Assembly (NCBI RefSeq): GCF_001687585.2
Contig: NZ_CP016537.2
Span: 3,072,001 to 3,136,000 of the forward strand
Reading direction: 5' to 3'
DNA from: Planococcus halocryophilus
GTDB taxonomy: Bacteria; Bacillota; Bacilli; Bacillales_A; Planococcaceae
Length of the DNA stretch: 64,000 nucleotides
In this document: positions 51,944-61,817 of the stretch, one piece after another
How the letters are laid out: every line of letters starts with the position of its first letter
Numbering within the stretch: position 1 is the first letter of the stretch
The notes under the pieces: model-generated
Database searches by the model: none
What the model saw: only the letters and a program-made list of their open reading frames with translations
Told to the model about the DNA's origin: nothing
Made by a program: the position numbers and the translations under genes

Positions 51944-52366
51944 TCAGTTAAAATCTGATTGGATAATCGTGCCTAATAATTTCTTCAACGCAATTTGGTC
52001 ATTGTCCGACAAATCTTGAAGAACGGTTTTATTTAATCTTTCTGTTGTCTCTTCTACATCTTTTTGAATGGCTATTGCTTTTGGCGTCGGGATGACTAAA
52101 ATATTACGCCGATTTTCAGGATCAATTGAACGTTCGATAAAACCTGCTTTTTGCATCTTATCTAAAATCCCAGACACAGTCGAAGCTTCTAGATGCATCA
52201 TTCCACCAATTTGCTTTGGAGACAATTCACCTTCACTCCATAAACAATTCAGCACGCCGTATTGAGCTGGCGTTAAATTATGTTCTTCTAAAAGTCCGCT
52301 AAAGTATTTGAACACCTTATTTTGACTAACACTTAATAAGTAGTTGATGCATTGTTTGATATCCAT
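51944..52366 (-). CDS. MarR-family regulator
   Basis: 140 residues, winged helix: LTPAQYGVLNCLWSEGELSPKQIGGMMHLEASTVSGILDKMQKAGFIERS with the wing DPENRRNILVIPT (key T-x-A-Q-Y, S-T-V-S and D-x-R). Divergent from an acrylyl-CoA-reductase-type gene with a palindrome between, so it probably controls that gene. GGAGGAG upstream. Confidence 0.9.
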   Translation of the reverse strand: MDIKQCINYLLSVSQNKVFKYFSGLLEEHNLTPAQYGVLNCLWSEGELSPKQIGGMMHLEASTVSGILDKMQKAGFIERSIDPENRRNILVIPTPKAIAIQKDVEETTERLNKTVLQDLSDNDQIALKKLLGTIIQSDFN

Positions 52367-52392
52367 AAAATCTCCTCCATATTGACATGGTC

Positions 52393-52410
52393 TATCTTAA
52401 CATGTTAGGT
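52393..52410. promoter_or_regulatory. Candidate MarR operator
   Basis: TAACATGTTA, a perfect 10-bp palindrome with near-symmetric flanks, between the divergent marR and reductase genes; TTGACA on the plus strand begins 16 bases before it. Confidence 0.4.
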
Positions 52411-52476
52411 TTTGTATGAAAATAATTTTGTGACAGAACTATTTTGTCTTAAAACAGATTGAAAGGGGCAATTACT

Positions 52477-53463
52477 TTGAATTCATTTAATGCCGTTCGA
52501 GTTAAGGAACAAGAAGACCAGATTATTTATGGCGTAGAAGAGGTCAATGTCGATCAACTTTCTGAAGGCGATGTTTTGATCAAAGTCGCTTATTCTTCGA
52601 TTAACTACAAAGACATGCTCGCTGTACAAAAAAATACAGGTGTCATCCGAGATTACCCAATGACTCCTGGCATCGATTTGAGTGGTACGGTTGTTTCTTC
52701 ATCAGACGCTCGTTTTAACGAAGGACAAGAAGTGATTGTCACAGGATTTGCGTTGGGCATGAGTCATACAGGCGGCTTTTCTGAATATGCACGTGTGCCT
52801 GCAGAATGGATTGTCCCGTTGCCAAAAAACTTGAGCCTAAAAGACGCAATGGTTTTCGGAACAGCTGGATTTACAGCAGCCCTTTCCATTCATGCGTTAC
52901 AACAAAACGGCATGGACTTAGCGAAAGACCCTGAAATTTTAGTAACCGGCTCAACAGGTGGCGTTGGCAGTATCGCGCTGCAGATCTTATCCAAAATGGG
53001 CTTCCAAAACATTTCCGCTTTAGTGCGAAAAGAACACCAAGAAGAAGTCGCAAAATCACTCGGCGCCACAAACGTCGTTTTTGCAGATGATTTAGGTGAA
53101 TTGAAAAAACCATTAAACAAAACACGTTTTGATTATGTATTAGATACGGTTGGTGGGGACGTTGCTTCTGTATTGATCCCGCAAATTTCATACGGCGGCA
53201 GCATGAGCATGTGCGGAAACGCCGGTGGTCTACAAATCACGACGACGGTCTTGCCGTTTATCTTACGTGGCGTAAACTTACTCGGCATTGACTCTGTCAA
53301 CGTACCAATCGAAAACCGAGGTCCGATTTGGGACAAAATGGCCAACGATTGGAACATTACGCAAACCACATTAGTAAATGAAATTGCGCTTAGTGAACTG
53401 GCTGAAACCATTGACGCTATTAAAAACGGACAGCATTTAGGAAGAACGATTGTGAAGTTATAA
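52477..53463 (+). CDS. YhdH/AcuI-type acrylyl-CoA reductase family oxidoreductase
   Basis: 328 residues, zinc-free MDR family. SFNAVRVKEQEDQ start, YSSINYKDMLA near 45, TPGIDLSGTV, and the NADPH site VTGSTGGVGSIALQIL near 155. TTG 52477 has AAAGGGG eight bases upstream; the earlier TTG at 52459 lies in that site. AcuI reduces acryloyl-CoA, but many relatives act on other enones, so the substrate is open. Divergent from marR. Confidence 0.9.
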   Translation: MNSFNAVRVKEQEDQIIYGVEEVNVDQLSEGDVLIKVAYSSINYKDMLAVQKNTGVIRDYPMTPGIDLSGTVVSSSDARFNEGQEVIVTGFALGMSHTGGFSEYARVPAEWIVPLPKNLSLKDAMVFGTAGFTAALSIHALQQNGMDLAKDPEILVTGSTGGVGSIALQILSKMGFQNISALVRKEHQEEVAKSLGATNVVFADDLGELKKPLNKTRFDYVLDTVGGDVASVLIPQISYGGSMSMCGNAGGLQITTTVLPFILRGVNLLGIDSVNVPIENRGPIWDKMANDWNITQTTLVNEIALSELAETIDAIKNGQHLGRTIVKL

Positions 53464-53523
53464 AATTTCTCAGACTCAAACGTAAAAAATAGATAGTCTA
53501 TCGAGAAACTTTTAGTAAGTCAT

Positions 53524-53570
53524 GGTTTTCCGAAGCTTACCGTCTGCTTTCCGCGGGAGACGAACGGACA
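53524..53570. repeat. Left-end fragment of the GAAGC-type repeat
   Basis: TTTTCCGAAGCTTACCGTC and TGCTTTCCGCGGGAGACGAA match the left end of the copy at 49386, then the likeness ends. Confidence 0.6.
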
Positions 53571-53650
53571 CTTCTCCAAACCATTTGGTGAAGGCTTTCT
53601 TCCTTACATGTAGCTTGAGTTAGCGAATCAGATAACATTTCCAAAAAATA

Positions 53651-53690
53651 AAAAGCGGAAAAGCTCATGTGAGCTTTTCCGCTTTTTTTT
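53651..53690. terminator. Bidirectional terminator
   Basis: AAAAGCGGAAAAGCTC-ATGT-GAGCTTTTCCGCTTTT with T-runs on both strands. Confidence 0.88.
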
Positions 53691-53694
53691 CACT

Positions 53695-54141
53695 TTATTT
53701 ATTACTAGCTGCTTTCCAATCATGCGAACCTCGTACCCAGCCACCAATTACCGCACCCATTGCCATCATCGGCGACTCAAATTCGGTGTCTTCCATTAAT
53801 AAAAGTTGGTGTTGAAATGGCACAAGTAATTTATCGAGCATTAAGTTCTCACGTAGCTTGATATACTTTTTTGGACATTTTGGCGAAGTGGATGCCGCAA
53901 ATTTGGCACCTCGTTGAACAACGAATTTATCTCCTCGGTAAAACCCTGTCGCATCCGCCCCACGCTTTGACGTGATGAAAAACAATTCAGGCGTTTCTTC
54001 AAATGGTTCATGCAATTGGAGCATGCCCGATTCAAACGGATCGATAAGTTGTTCCTTACCTGTTTCGTTATCCAACTCAAGAAATTGATACAGCTCGCCT
54101 TCTTGTGGATGTTGAATTTTCTTTACGTAGTATTCTTTCAT
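53695..54141 (-). CDS. DUF4357-containing protein
   Basis: 148 residues. The C-terminal 80 residues (GFYRGDKFVVQRGAKFA, KKYIKLRENLMLDKLL, ESPMMAMGAVIGGWVRGSHDWK) match DUF4357, a small domain often attached to nucleases and restriction-modification proteins. The N-terminal 60 residues are unassigned. It lies 100 bases after the PLD-helicase gene on the same strand with its own AGGAGG. A role in nucleic-acid handling is a guess from family and position. Confidence 0.7.
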   Translation of the reverse strand: MKEYYVKKIQHPQEGELYQFLELDNETGKEQLIDPFESGMLQLHEPFEETPELFFITSKRGADATGFYRGDKFVVQRGAKFAASTSPKCPKKYIKLRENLMLDKLLVPFQHQLLLMEDTEFESPMMAMGAVIGGWVRGSHDWKAASNK

Positions 54142-54241
54142 TGCTTCTTCCTCCTCTAAAGTAAGTTTCGATTCCTTACTATAGAAATAGAGAAAGAGTT
54201 AAAAAACGGATACATGTTTATTAAAACAGGATACCCTCAAA

Positions 54242-57139
54242 TCATTCCTCACTCGCAATATAATGATATAACTTGCTGCTTACCGCGTTTTGCAAAGCTA
54301 AATGCATATGAACGACCGGAATTTCCTTTGAGTTTTTATCTTTCATTAGCGCTTGCTCGATATTTTCTTTATCCGGCAATGCTTGACCTAAATAATAAAA
54401 ATCTCCACCTTCATCGTCATCTTTTTTGATGAACAAGTGAAGATCAATATTGTTTTCAGCGGCATCGATTATGGTTTTCACTTCTGCGGATGCTAATGTA
54501 CGATTGCTTCTTGTTGACCATTTGAAAATCTCTGGACTGACAAACCCTTCTGTGTAAGCAACACTCGATTCGACCTCGTCAGCTTTATGATACGTAACGA
54601 AGATTGGGCACACCCCATGTTTTGTTTTGTACCCGTAAATGGTCGAACTTTCATCGCTCGACCAATTTAATAACCGGCAAGCATCTTTACGCGTGTACTT
54701 TTTATAAAGTGTTAACGAGCGATCACATTCATAGTTTTTGCTTAGCTCTTTAGCACTAACAACTAAGTCAATCATCATGGCTTTAAAGTTCGCATTTTTT
54801 CTTAAGCTTTCTTTAATATTTTCATTAAAGTGAATTCCAGTTTCTCCAAACACCACAAGTGGTTTGTCGCCATACTTTTTCCGCGGACCTTGATTGAAAA
54901 AACGCAAATCCAAAACTCGCTGCACAGAAGCCATAGTTGCAGGATCCACAGAACAGTTATGAGATTTCACATAGTCGATATATTCTTCCATCGTAGTTTG
55001 CTCTTTCTCTAGTAATAACTCCAGCATCAAAATTTCATGTTGTCGTTTGCCATTTAAAATTTCTAACGAAAGCATCGTCAAAACCTGTTCTTCATAAACC
55101 GTTACAAGCGGATCCACTTCTTTCAATTTCAGTAAAAACTGATGATATGTTGAGTATTTCTGAACAATCACTATCGGATCAATTGAATTATGATAGATAA
55201 AATCCTGAAGTTGCGGAATATGGCCAATTCTATTTTTCAATGCTATATAAGCTTCACGAAGAATTTTCATATCACTTAAATTGCTCTTTTTAATCGCTGA
55301 AAACACGCGATTTTTTGCAATTTCTTCAAAATTCACCGTAGAAATCCCTTTAATATAACTTGTATCTTTCATGCGACGGCGGATATTGTCTTTGTTTTGT
55401 GAGCGCTCTCCAGACAAAGCCACTGGAATAAGGTAGTTATTTTTATAATTCCCAATAAAATCAATAATCGTCACAAATTCTTTAGAACCATGTTTTCGTA
55501 ATCCACGCCCCAGCTGTTGTATAAAAATAATACTCGACTGCGTTTGTCTTAACATGACGACTTGGTTAACACTTGGAATATCTATTCCTTCATTGAAAAT
55601 ATCGACCGTTAAAATATAATCCAGTACACCATTTTCTAATCGATTGACTTGTAAAACTCGCTCTTCTTGCGAATTTTGACCGGTTAATGCAACTGTTTTT
55701 AAGCCGCGACGGTTCAACTCTTCGGAAAGTTTGATTGCTTCTTCTTTTCTACTACAAAACATCAGCCCTCTTACTTTTTCGCCCGAATGACCGTAATAAT
55801 GAATCTTTTGCATGATATGGTCGACACGTTCTGTTGTGATGAGTTTTGAAAATGCCGTTGCTTCATCAATGACGCCTTCTTCATACTCCACATCAGTTAC
55901 ACCAAAATAATGAAACGGACAAAGCATGTCTTCTTCTAACGCTTCTTGCAGGCGAATCTCATACGCTACGTTATAGTCGAACAGCTCGTATATATTAAAA
56001 TCATCCGTTCGCTCAGGTGTCGCCGTCATACCCATTAAAAACTGAGGTTGAAAATGCTCCATTACTTTTTGGTAGGATTTCGCCCCTGCTTTATGTACTT
56101 CATCAATTAAAATATAGTCAAAAGCTTGTGGATCTAGTTGCTTGAGCGTTTCTCCCTTTGAGATCGTTTGGATTGTCGCAAACAAATACCGAGCATGGGT
56201 TTCCCTTAAATTCCCTGAAAGAATTCCAAAGTCGCTTTCCACACCACCCAGTATTCGAATAAAGTCAGATTTAGCTTTTTGAAGAATTTGTTCTCGGTGT
56301 ACGATAAATAACATGCGCTTTGGTGCGAAATTCCGCACGTCAAAGGCGGATAAATAGGTTTTCCCAGTACCTGTCGCTGAAATCACTAAGCCTTTATCGT
56401 TTCCTGACTCGCGTACTGCCTGTATTTGTCGAAGAGCTGCTATTTGCATTTTATTCGGTTCAATCTTAACTGCTACTTCTAGTGGATTTACCTTGTCTGT
56501 ATAAATTTCTGGAAACTCTGCTACATTTTTTAACTCTTTGCGATATTCTATTGGCACATACGACCGTTCATAAGTCTCAATCCATTGTTCGGATAATGAC
56601 TGTGCGTTGTCCCAAACTTCTTCGAATTGTCGATAGAAATGAGAAACCAATTCGCCGTTTTCATGCGAACTTAGTCTGACGTTCCACTCATAATTCACTT
56701 TTAACGCCTGCGCCGTTAAGTTAGAGCTGCCAACGATTAAGGTTTGATGCGTTTCATGAGAAAAAATATAACCCTTAGAATGAAACCCTTTCATGCTCGA
56801 CAAACGAACTTCTACATTATTGATTTTCAGGAGTTCTTTAAAAACTTTCGGCTGGTTAAAGTTTAAAAAAGTCGAAGTTAAAATTCGGCCTTTAACTCCT
56901 TTTCGTTCAAGGTCCGATAAGTGAGTTTTTAACGCGGCCAACCCACTTTCAGTCACAAAAGCAACAGAAAAGAGAAACGATTGGCAGCCATCTAACTCCT
57001 CAGTAATCGAGTTCAGCACCGTTTCGTTCGTTTTTGTATTATTGATGAGCAAAGTCGGTTTGAATCGTTCACCGCTCGGTTTTGCTTGATCGATAAAACC
57101 TTTATATAGTGATTCCTCTAAATTCTGAAGAAAATTCAT
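54242..57139 (-). CDS. PLD-nuclease/SF2 helicase/DUF3427 protein
   Basis: 965 residues in three parts. Residues 30-180: phospholipase-D-like nuclease with H120-x-K122 in FHSKGYIF and GSSNLT. Residues 225-600: superfamily 2 helicase, Walker A SATGTGKT (about 254-261), DEVH in ILIDEVHKA, GMTATPERTD, and C-terminal helicase motifs VDIFNEGIDIPSVN and QQLGRGLRKHG. Residues about 620-960: DUF3427. Such proteins resemble type III restriction helicases and are often near defence genes; function in the cell is not known to me. It follows a NUDIX gene by 31 bases, and DUF4357 follows. GGGG upstream of ATG. Confidence 0.88.
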   Translation of the reverse strand: MNFLQNLEESLYKGFIDQAKPSGERFKPTLLINNTKTNETVLNSITEELDGCQSFLFSVAFVTESGLAALKTHLSDLERKGVKGRILTSTFLNFNQPKVFKELLKINNVEVRLSSMKGFHSKGYIFSHETHQTLIVGSSNLTAQALKVNYEWNVRLSSHENGELVSHFYRQFEEVWDNAQSLSEQWIETYERSYVPIEYRKELKNVAEFPEIYTDKVNPLEVAVKIEPNKMQIAALRQIQAVRESGNDKGLVISATGTGKTYLSAFDVRNFAPKRMLFIVHREQILQKAKSDFIRILGGVESDFGILSGNLRETHARYLFATIQTISKGETLKQLDPQAFDYILIDEVHKAGAKSYQKVMEHFQPQFLMGMTATPERTDDFNIYELFDYNVAYEIRLQEALEEDMLCPFHYFGVTDVEYEEGVIDEATAFSKLITTERVDHIMQKIHYYGHSGEKVRGLMFCSRKEEAIKLSEELNRRGLKTVALTGQNSQEERVLQVNRLENGVLDYILTVDIFNEGIDIPSVNQVVMLRQTQSSIIFIQQLGRGLRKHGSKEFVTIIDFIGNYKNNYLIPVALSGERSQNKDNIRRRMKDTSYIKGISTVNFEEIAKNRVFSAIKKSNLSDMKILREAYIALKNRIGHIPQLQDFIYHNSIDPIVIVQKYSTYHQFLLKLKEVDPLVTVYEEQVLTMLSLEILNGKRQHEILMLELLLEKEQTTMEEYIDYVKSHNCSVDPATMASVQRVLDLRFFNQGPRKKYGDKPLVVFGETGIHFNENIKESLRKNANFKAMMIDLVVSAKELSKNYECDRSLTLYKKYTRKDACRLLNWSSDESSTIYGYKTKHGVCPIFVTYHKADEVESSVAYTEGFVSPEIFKWSTRSNRTLASAEVKTIIDAAENNIDLHLFIKKDDDEGGDFYYLGQALPDKENIEQALMKDKNSKEIPVVHMHLALQNAVSSKLYHYIASEE

Positions 57140-57170
57140 CTCTACCCCTCGTTTCTCTCAACTAACTCTG

Positions 57171-57575
57171 TTATTGCTGAGCTTGATACGTCTTTTTTAA
57201 CTTCTCGATTGCCGGTATATCAGCAGGTGCCCATTCTAGTTTTTCTAGGTCATGTGCTGCTAACCATTCAATCGCAATGTGTTCTGTTAACACAGGAGTG
57301 CCTCTAACTAAACGACAATAAAAAGTCGTCAAATGGACGATGCCAAAGTCATATTCGTAAATAGTGTGCTCGACTTGCTCACCGATCTCTACGTGACAAT
57401 GCATCTCTTCTTGAATCTCTCTTTGCAATGCTTCTTGCGGCGTTTCTGTTTCTTCTATTTTGCCGCCAGGAAATTCCCATAGACCCGGCAAGCTTTTTTC
57501 CATTCCTCGCTGTGCACATAAAATTTTGTTACCGTCTGTGATTACTGCTCCTACTACATATATGTTTTTTTTCAT
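57171..57575 (-). CDS. NUDIX hydrolase (8-oxo-dGTP diphosphatase type)
   Basis: 134 residues. The NUDIX box is complete: GGKIEETETPQEALQREIQEEMHC (G, E, REIQEE). CAQRGMEKSLPGLWEFPGGK is typical of MutT/CTP-pyrophosphohydrolase enzymes that clear oxidised dNTPs. First gene of a short same-strand set with the PLD-helicase gene; GGTG upstream. Confidence 0.9.
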   Translation of the reverse strand: MKKNIYVVGAVITDGNKILCAQRGMEKSLPGLWEFPGGKIEETETPQEALQREIQEEMHCHVEIGEQVEHTIYEYDFGIVHLTTFYCRLVRGTPVLTEHIAIEWLAAHDLEKLEWAPADIPAIEKLKKTYQAQQ

Positions 57576-57802
57576 TTTTACTCACCTTACTTCTTTAGAA
57601 TTTAATTTTTTAATCCTATGTTACTTTATTGAACTTTTCAATGATCTATATATTAACATGAAATTCTTACCAATTATCTTTCAATTTCGTGCACAGTGCT
57701 GAATTTGATGAAGAATGATAAAATGTCACTATATTTAAAAAATTATTATTAACAGAAGACGAATCCATAAAACTCACTTTTTCAGATGGGAGAAGATTGC
57801 CA

Positions 57803-58594
57803 ATGATCAACTTACAAAATTCCACACCAGAAGAAATCCGACAGAAGATTCGAGAGGGCAAGTTGAAAAGTCCCACTTCGGGGATGGCGAACGGCTTTTT
57901 GCAAGCAAATCTTGTTATTCTTCCGAAAGACATGGCATTTGATTTCCTACTATTTTGCCAACGAAATCCGAAGTCTTGTCCGTTAATAGATGTTACGGAA
58001 GCTGGATCATTTACGCCTGTCCAATCTGCACCAACGGCCGATCTCAGAAGTGACATTCCGCTTTATCATGTGTATCGTGATGGCAAACTGACTGAAACTC
58101 TCAGTGATATTACGGAACTTTGGAATGACGAAATGGTGGCATTTCTCATTGGGTGCAGCTTTACGTTCGAAGAAGCATTAGTCAGAAATGGTATTCCGAT
58201 GCGCCATAACGATGAAGGGGTAAATGTGCCGATGTACAAAACTTCGATTTCAACTGTCAAAGCCGGAATATTCGAAGGTCCCACTGTCGTCAGCATGCGC
58301 CCTGTTGCTGAACAAGACATTGTGCGCGCTGTCCAAGTAACTAGTCGGTTCCCGACCGTTCATGGGGCACCGCTCCATATTGGCCATCCTGAAACAATCG
58401 GCATCACCGATTTGGACCACCCTGATTACGGAGACCGTGTGACGATTAAAAAAGGGGAAGTTCCGGTATTTTGGGCATGTGGCGTTACGCCGCAAGCGAT
58501 CGCAGCGCATATTAAGCCACCCTTTATGATTACTCACGCTCCTGGTCATATGTTCATCACCGATATTAAGACAGAAACAGTTGGGGTTCTGTAA
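57803..58594 (+). CDS. DUF1445 family putative hydro-lyase (YcsI/D-glutamate cyclase-like)
   Basis: 263 residues. Blocks: GMANGFLQANLVILPKD, FLLFCQRNPKSCPLIDV, FLIGCSFTFEEAL, TVVSMRPV and VPVFWACGVTPQ, all typical of DUF1445. A mammalian relative has D-glutamate cyclase activity; bacterial members are called putative hydro-lyases without proof. In B. subtilis ycsI lies beside kipI/pxpB 5-oxoprolinase genes, but those are not here. ATG 57803 is preferred to TTG 57797 by spacing from GGGAG. Confidence 0.87.
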   Translation: MINLQNSTPEEIRQKIREGKLKSPTSGMANGFLQANLVILPKDMAFDFLLFCQRNPKSCPLIDVTEAGSFTPVQSAPTADLRSDIPLYHVYRDGKLTETLSDITELWNDEMVAFLIGCSFTFEEALVRNGIPMRHNDEGVNVPMYKTSISTVKAGIFEGPTVVSMRPVAEQDIVRAVQVTSRFPTVHGAPLHIGHPETIGITDLDHPDYGDRVTIKKGEVPVFWACGVTPQAIAAHIKPPFMITHAPGHMFITDIKTETVGVL

Positions 58595-58654
58595 GTTCGT
58601 TAAAGATTGATGCTAATGAAGCTTTAAGCTAAGTATTTTTCATTCCACCAAGTC

Positions 58655-58698
58655 AAAAAACACAGCCACCGGAAAGATCCGCTTTGGCTGTGTTTTTT
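58655..58698. terminator. Bidirectional terminator
   Basis: AAAAAACACAGCC and GGCTGTGTTTTTT around an 18-base loop, between the DUF1445 gene and the convergent rocB-like gene. Confidence 0.87.
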
Positions 58699-58713
58699 CA
58701 ATTCATAAAATTT

Positions 58714-60333
58714 TTATACCGTCTCCATCGCCTGTTTACACAAACTCTTCATCAAACTCTCCAACATATGAGGCGTTTGGACAAATGCGCTGTCGATATG
58801 AAGTCGTTCTGTGTATTGATGGGCATCTTTGCCGAACGGACCAACGTTCAATACAGGTGCTTGTAGCACTAGCATGTCAGCAAACGGGATGCTGTATGTT
58901 TCTCCCCATACAGGCGTGTTGCGTTCATAAGAACTCCACCCGTTGCCAGGGTCGCTGTAATTGACGTAACTCAAATCGCATAGTCCGTTAAAATAGTGAA
59001 TTTGGTCAACTTCGACGCCATATTCTGCGGCAGCTTGTTTTACCGTATCGACGCATTCCATAATAAACGGATCTTCCGATGAGTTGACTGCCGGGTAATA
59101 AGGCGGTGCAAACAATAAGATCATCGCAGGTGCTAATTCATGACATTGAATCATTAATTTATCAGCAATTCGTACTGATTTTTCACGTTCGTCCCATTCT
59201 GGATGGTTTAAAATTTCTTCTTTTAGTTTTGAAACAAATCGAGTTCCGCGTTTTGCTTGTGCATAGTCGAGTAGCTGCTCATAACGCAACACTTGCACTT
59301 CACCAATGCCTTCAATTTTCTCGCGCTTACATAGTTCACTATAAGCCGTATTGCACATCGTGGCCGCTTGATTTGCAGTTTGTTCAAACAGCTCCATAAT
59401 TTCTGCAGCGTTGCGTTTCATCAAGAAAATATTGTACAAAGCTGTCGCACGGTAAGGCGTTTGAGTGGAGTACTGCATTTTTAAATCTTTTTGTTGAAGC
59501 GATACCGGAAGAGGTGTACTTTCTCCGAGATCACTTTCACGATAGGCAGCGTTCCACTCCATCGCTTGTGATAAAAACGACGCCATGTAATTGGCCGTCA
59601 TGCCTTTTAACGGCTCACCGACATGTGTTTCTTTGCCGTAAAAAAGAGCAGCGGGCATAATTTTCCCGAGTGTTCCGGAATAGATATAATGCTTTTCGTC
59701 CCCTGGCTTTTGTGAAAATGCCGGTTCACTATTAAAGAACATTTTATATGTGAAGCCTCGTTCTTCACGCAACTTCACTAATTGTTCGACTGCCGCTCGC
59801 ATACCGGTCGAGTTTACTTCTTCGTCTGGTACTGTTAATAAAACAAGGTTAAGCGGCCATTGTTCATGACTCGCTTTTTCAATAAGTGACATATGGAGAG
59901 CCAGCCCCATCTTCATATCCATCGTGCCACGGCCAAATAGATAATTGCCTGATTCAAGATCTGCGCGCGCCTCTTCTGGAAGATCGTCTTTTCGCTCAAA
60001 CAGCTTTTTCGTCAACTCTTCTGGACGAAATGCCAGTTTTTCCAGATCTCCATATTCTTCAGTTTGCACCGTGTCAAAATGGCTGATGAGCACAATCGTA
60101 TCCACCGCTTTCGGATGTTCATAAAGCGCCATCACCAAGTTTCGTCCGGGGTCTGCTTCATGAAGTGCCAAATATTCCGGATGTTGCTTGAAATAATCGA
60201 GTTGTTTCAGCTTATCTACCACTTTAAAAGGAAATTCTTTTTCCCCTTCTGTCAGTGTCCGACTTTCCCAACTGACTAACTCACATAACAGCGTCCGAAG
60301 ATCGGCTGGCGTTCTCCATAATAATTTCTCCAC
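58714..60333 (-). CDS. M20-family amidohydrolase/peptidase, RocB-like
   Basis: 539 residues, similar in length and layout to the arginine-utilisation protein RocB. Metal and catalytic blocks: ISHFDTV (about 82), GRGTMDMKMGLAL, VPDEEVNST with the general-base Glu pair, and FNSEPAF. The start is GTG with GGAGG eight bases upstream. RocB belongs to the arginine regulon but its reaction is not settled. Last gene of a four-gene operon with a permease and two amidinohydrolases, 13 bases after the permease. Confidence 0.88.
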   Translation of the reverse strand: MEKLLWRTPADLRTLLCELVSWESRTLTEGEKEFPFKVVDKLKQLDYFKQHPEYLALHEADPGRNLVMALYEHPKAVDTIVLISHFDTVQTEEYGDLEKLAFRPEELTKKLFERKDDLPEEARADLESGNYLFGRGTMDMKMGLALHMSLIEKASHEQWPLNLVLLTVPDEEVNSTGMRAAVEQLVKLREERGFTYKMFFNSEPAFSQKPGDEKHYIYSGTLGKIMPAALFYGKETHVGEPLKGMTANYMASFLSQAMEWNAAYRESDLGESTPLPVSLQQKDLKMQYSTQTPYRATALYNIFLMKRNAAEIMELFEQTANQAATMCNTAYSELCKREKIEGIGEVQVLRYEQLLDYAQAKRGTRFVSKLKEEILNHPEWDEREKSVRIADKLMIQCHELAPAMILLFAPPYYPAVNSSEDPFIMECVDTVKQAAAEYGVEVDQIHYFNGLCDLSYVNYSDPGNGWSSYERNTPVWGETYSIPFADMLVLQAPVLNVGPFGKDAHQYTERLHIDSAFVQTPHMLESLMKSLCKQAMETV

Positions 60334-60346
60334 TCAATATTCCTCC

Positions 60347-61765
60347 TTATTCGACAGTTTCCACTTCCGCACCCGCTGGAACAATGTTTTTCTTTGCTAG
60401 TTTTACTTTGTAAAACACCATGCAGGCGACAAAGAAACCAACACCATATAACAAACCAATTCGTTGAGTCGGATCAAAAGCTAAAAACCCGAGAATTAAT
60501 AAACAAAAAGCAATACAGAAAATTGGTATAAACGGATAAAAAGGGACTTTAAATTTCAAATCATCAATATCTCCACCCGACTTTACATAGTGACGGCGGA
60601 ACATCAATTGAGAAGTAGCAATCCCCATCCAAGAAATTGTCACGGAAATGCCAGCAATCGACATCAATAAGATGAACACCGTGTCTGCTTTCATGACACT
60701 CGTTAAAAGAGACAGCAGTGAAAACATCATCGTAAAAATTAATGCTGCAAGCGGTACTTTTCGTTTTGTCAGTGTGCTGAAAATACGAGGTGCCATGCCC
60801 TCATTCGCCATCGCCCACAAAAGTCTAGTCGAAGCATAAAGACACGAGTTCCCTACTGACAAGATCGCCGTCAAAATAACAAAATTCATGATGCTTCCAG
60901 CGTATGGAATTCCCGCCATTTCCATCAATGTCACAAACGGACTGGTCATAAGACCGAGCTCCGATGCTGGGAAAATTGCGGATAGAATAATAATAGATGC
61001 GATATAGAAAACGATAATCCGGACTAAGATATTACGAATTGCTCGCGGAATATTCTTTTCAGGGTTTTCGGTTTCACCAGCCGCAATTCCAACGAGCTCC
61101 GATCCTTGATAAGAGAAAATAACGTTCATCATCGTGATAAAAATAATGGCAATACCTGCTGGGAACAGCCCTGTAGGTGCGAGGTTATCCATAAACGGCG
61201 CCGGACGATCTGATAGTGGAATCAGACCGAAAATAGCAGCAGCTCCAATTCCGATAAACAACAGAAGCGCGACTACTTTAATGCCAGCAAACCAGAACTC
61301 CGCTTCCGCAAAGCCTCTCGTCGTCAACGCGTTCAGCGCAAACAGTAGCACTACAAAGAATGCACACCAAATCCATATAGGTGTTTCCGGGAACCAGTAT
61401 TTCATCAAAATGCCGGCTGCGGTAAATTCTACACCCGCTGTCGCAGCAGAACCAACAAAATACATCCACCCAAGTGAAAAGCCTGCAGAGGGACTAATGT
61501 ATCTCGTGGCGTATGTTTGAAACGAGCCGGTCACCGGCATATGAACCGCCAGTTCTCCGAGACATACCATTACCATATACAGGATCAATCCACCGATCAG
61601 GTAGCCGATTAACGCGCCTCCTGCACCAGACTGGTTGATCGTATACCCTACATTCAAAAATAATCCTGTGCCGATAACGCCTCCAAGTGAAAGCATGAAC
61701 AAATGGCGGCTTTTCATGGAACGGTTCAACTGGTTTGTAGCTGGCACTTCCGGTGTTTTGAGCAT
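60347..61765 (-). CDS. Amino acid permease (APC family, RocE/RocC-like)
   Basis: 472 residues with twelve hydrophobic segments. RHLFMLSLGGVIGTGLFLN is the family start, ELAVHMPVTGSFQTYATRYISPSAGF follows, and SYQGSELVGIAAGETENPEKNIPRAI is the basic-amino-acid subgroup block. Likely imports arginine or a derivative, given the RocB-like and DDAH-type genes around it; specificity is inferred. AAGGGG upstream. Confidence 0.88.
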   Translation of the reverse strand: MLKTPEVPATNQLNRSMKSRHLFMLSLGGVIGTGLFLNVGYTINQSGAGGALIGYLIGGLILYMVMVCLGELAVHMPVTGSFQTYATRYISPSAGFSLGWMYFVGSAATAGVEFTAAGILMKYWFPETPIWIWCAFFVVLLFALNALTTRGFAEAEFWFAGIKVVALLLFIGIGAAAIFGLIPLSDRPAPFMDNLAPTGLFPAGIAIIFITMMNVIFSYQGSELVGIAAGETENPEKNIPRAIRNILVRIIVFYIASIIILSAIFPASELGLMTSPFVTLMEMAGIPYAGSIMNFVILTAILSVGNSCLYASTRLLWAMANEGMAPRIFSTLTKRKVPLAALIFTMMFSLLSLLTSVMKADTVFILLMSIAGISVTISWMGIATSQLMFRRHYVKSGGDIDDLKFKVPFYPFIPIFCIAFCLLILGFLAFDPTQRIGLLYGVGFFVACMVFYKVKLAKKNIVPAGAEVETVE

Positions 61766-61817
61766 AAAATTTCCCCTTTCTCTTTGTTATAGTTTGATTG
61801 CTACTTTAAATATCCTC

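Noticed and set aside
54242..57139. Mokosh-type defence protein
   Set aside because: The general combination of helicase and PLD is similar, but the order of domains here (PLD first, SF2 helicase, DUF3427) and the NUDIX neighbour do not let me assign it to that system.
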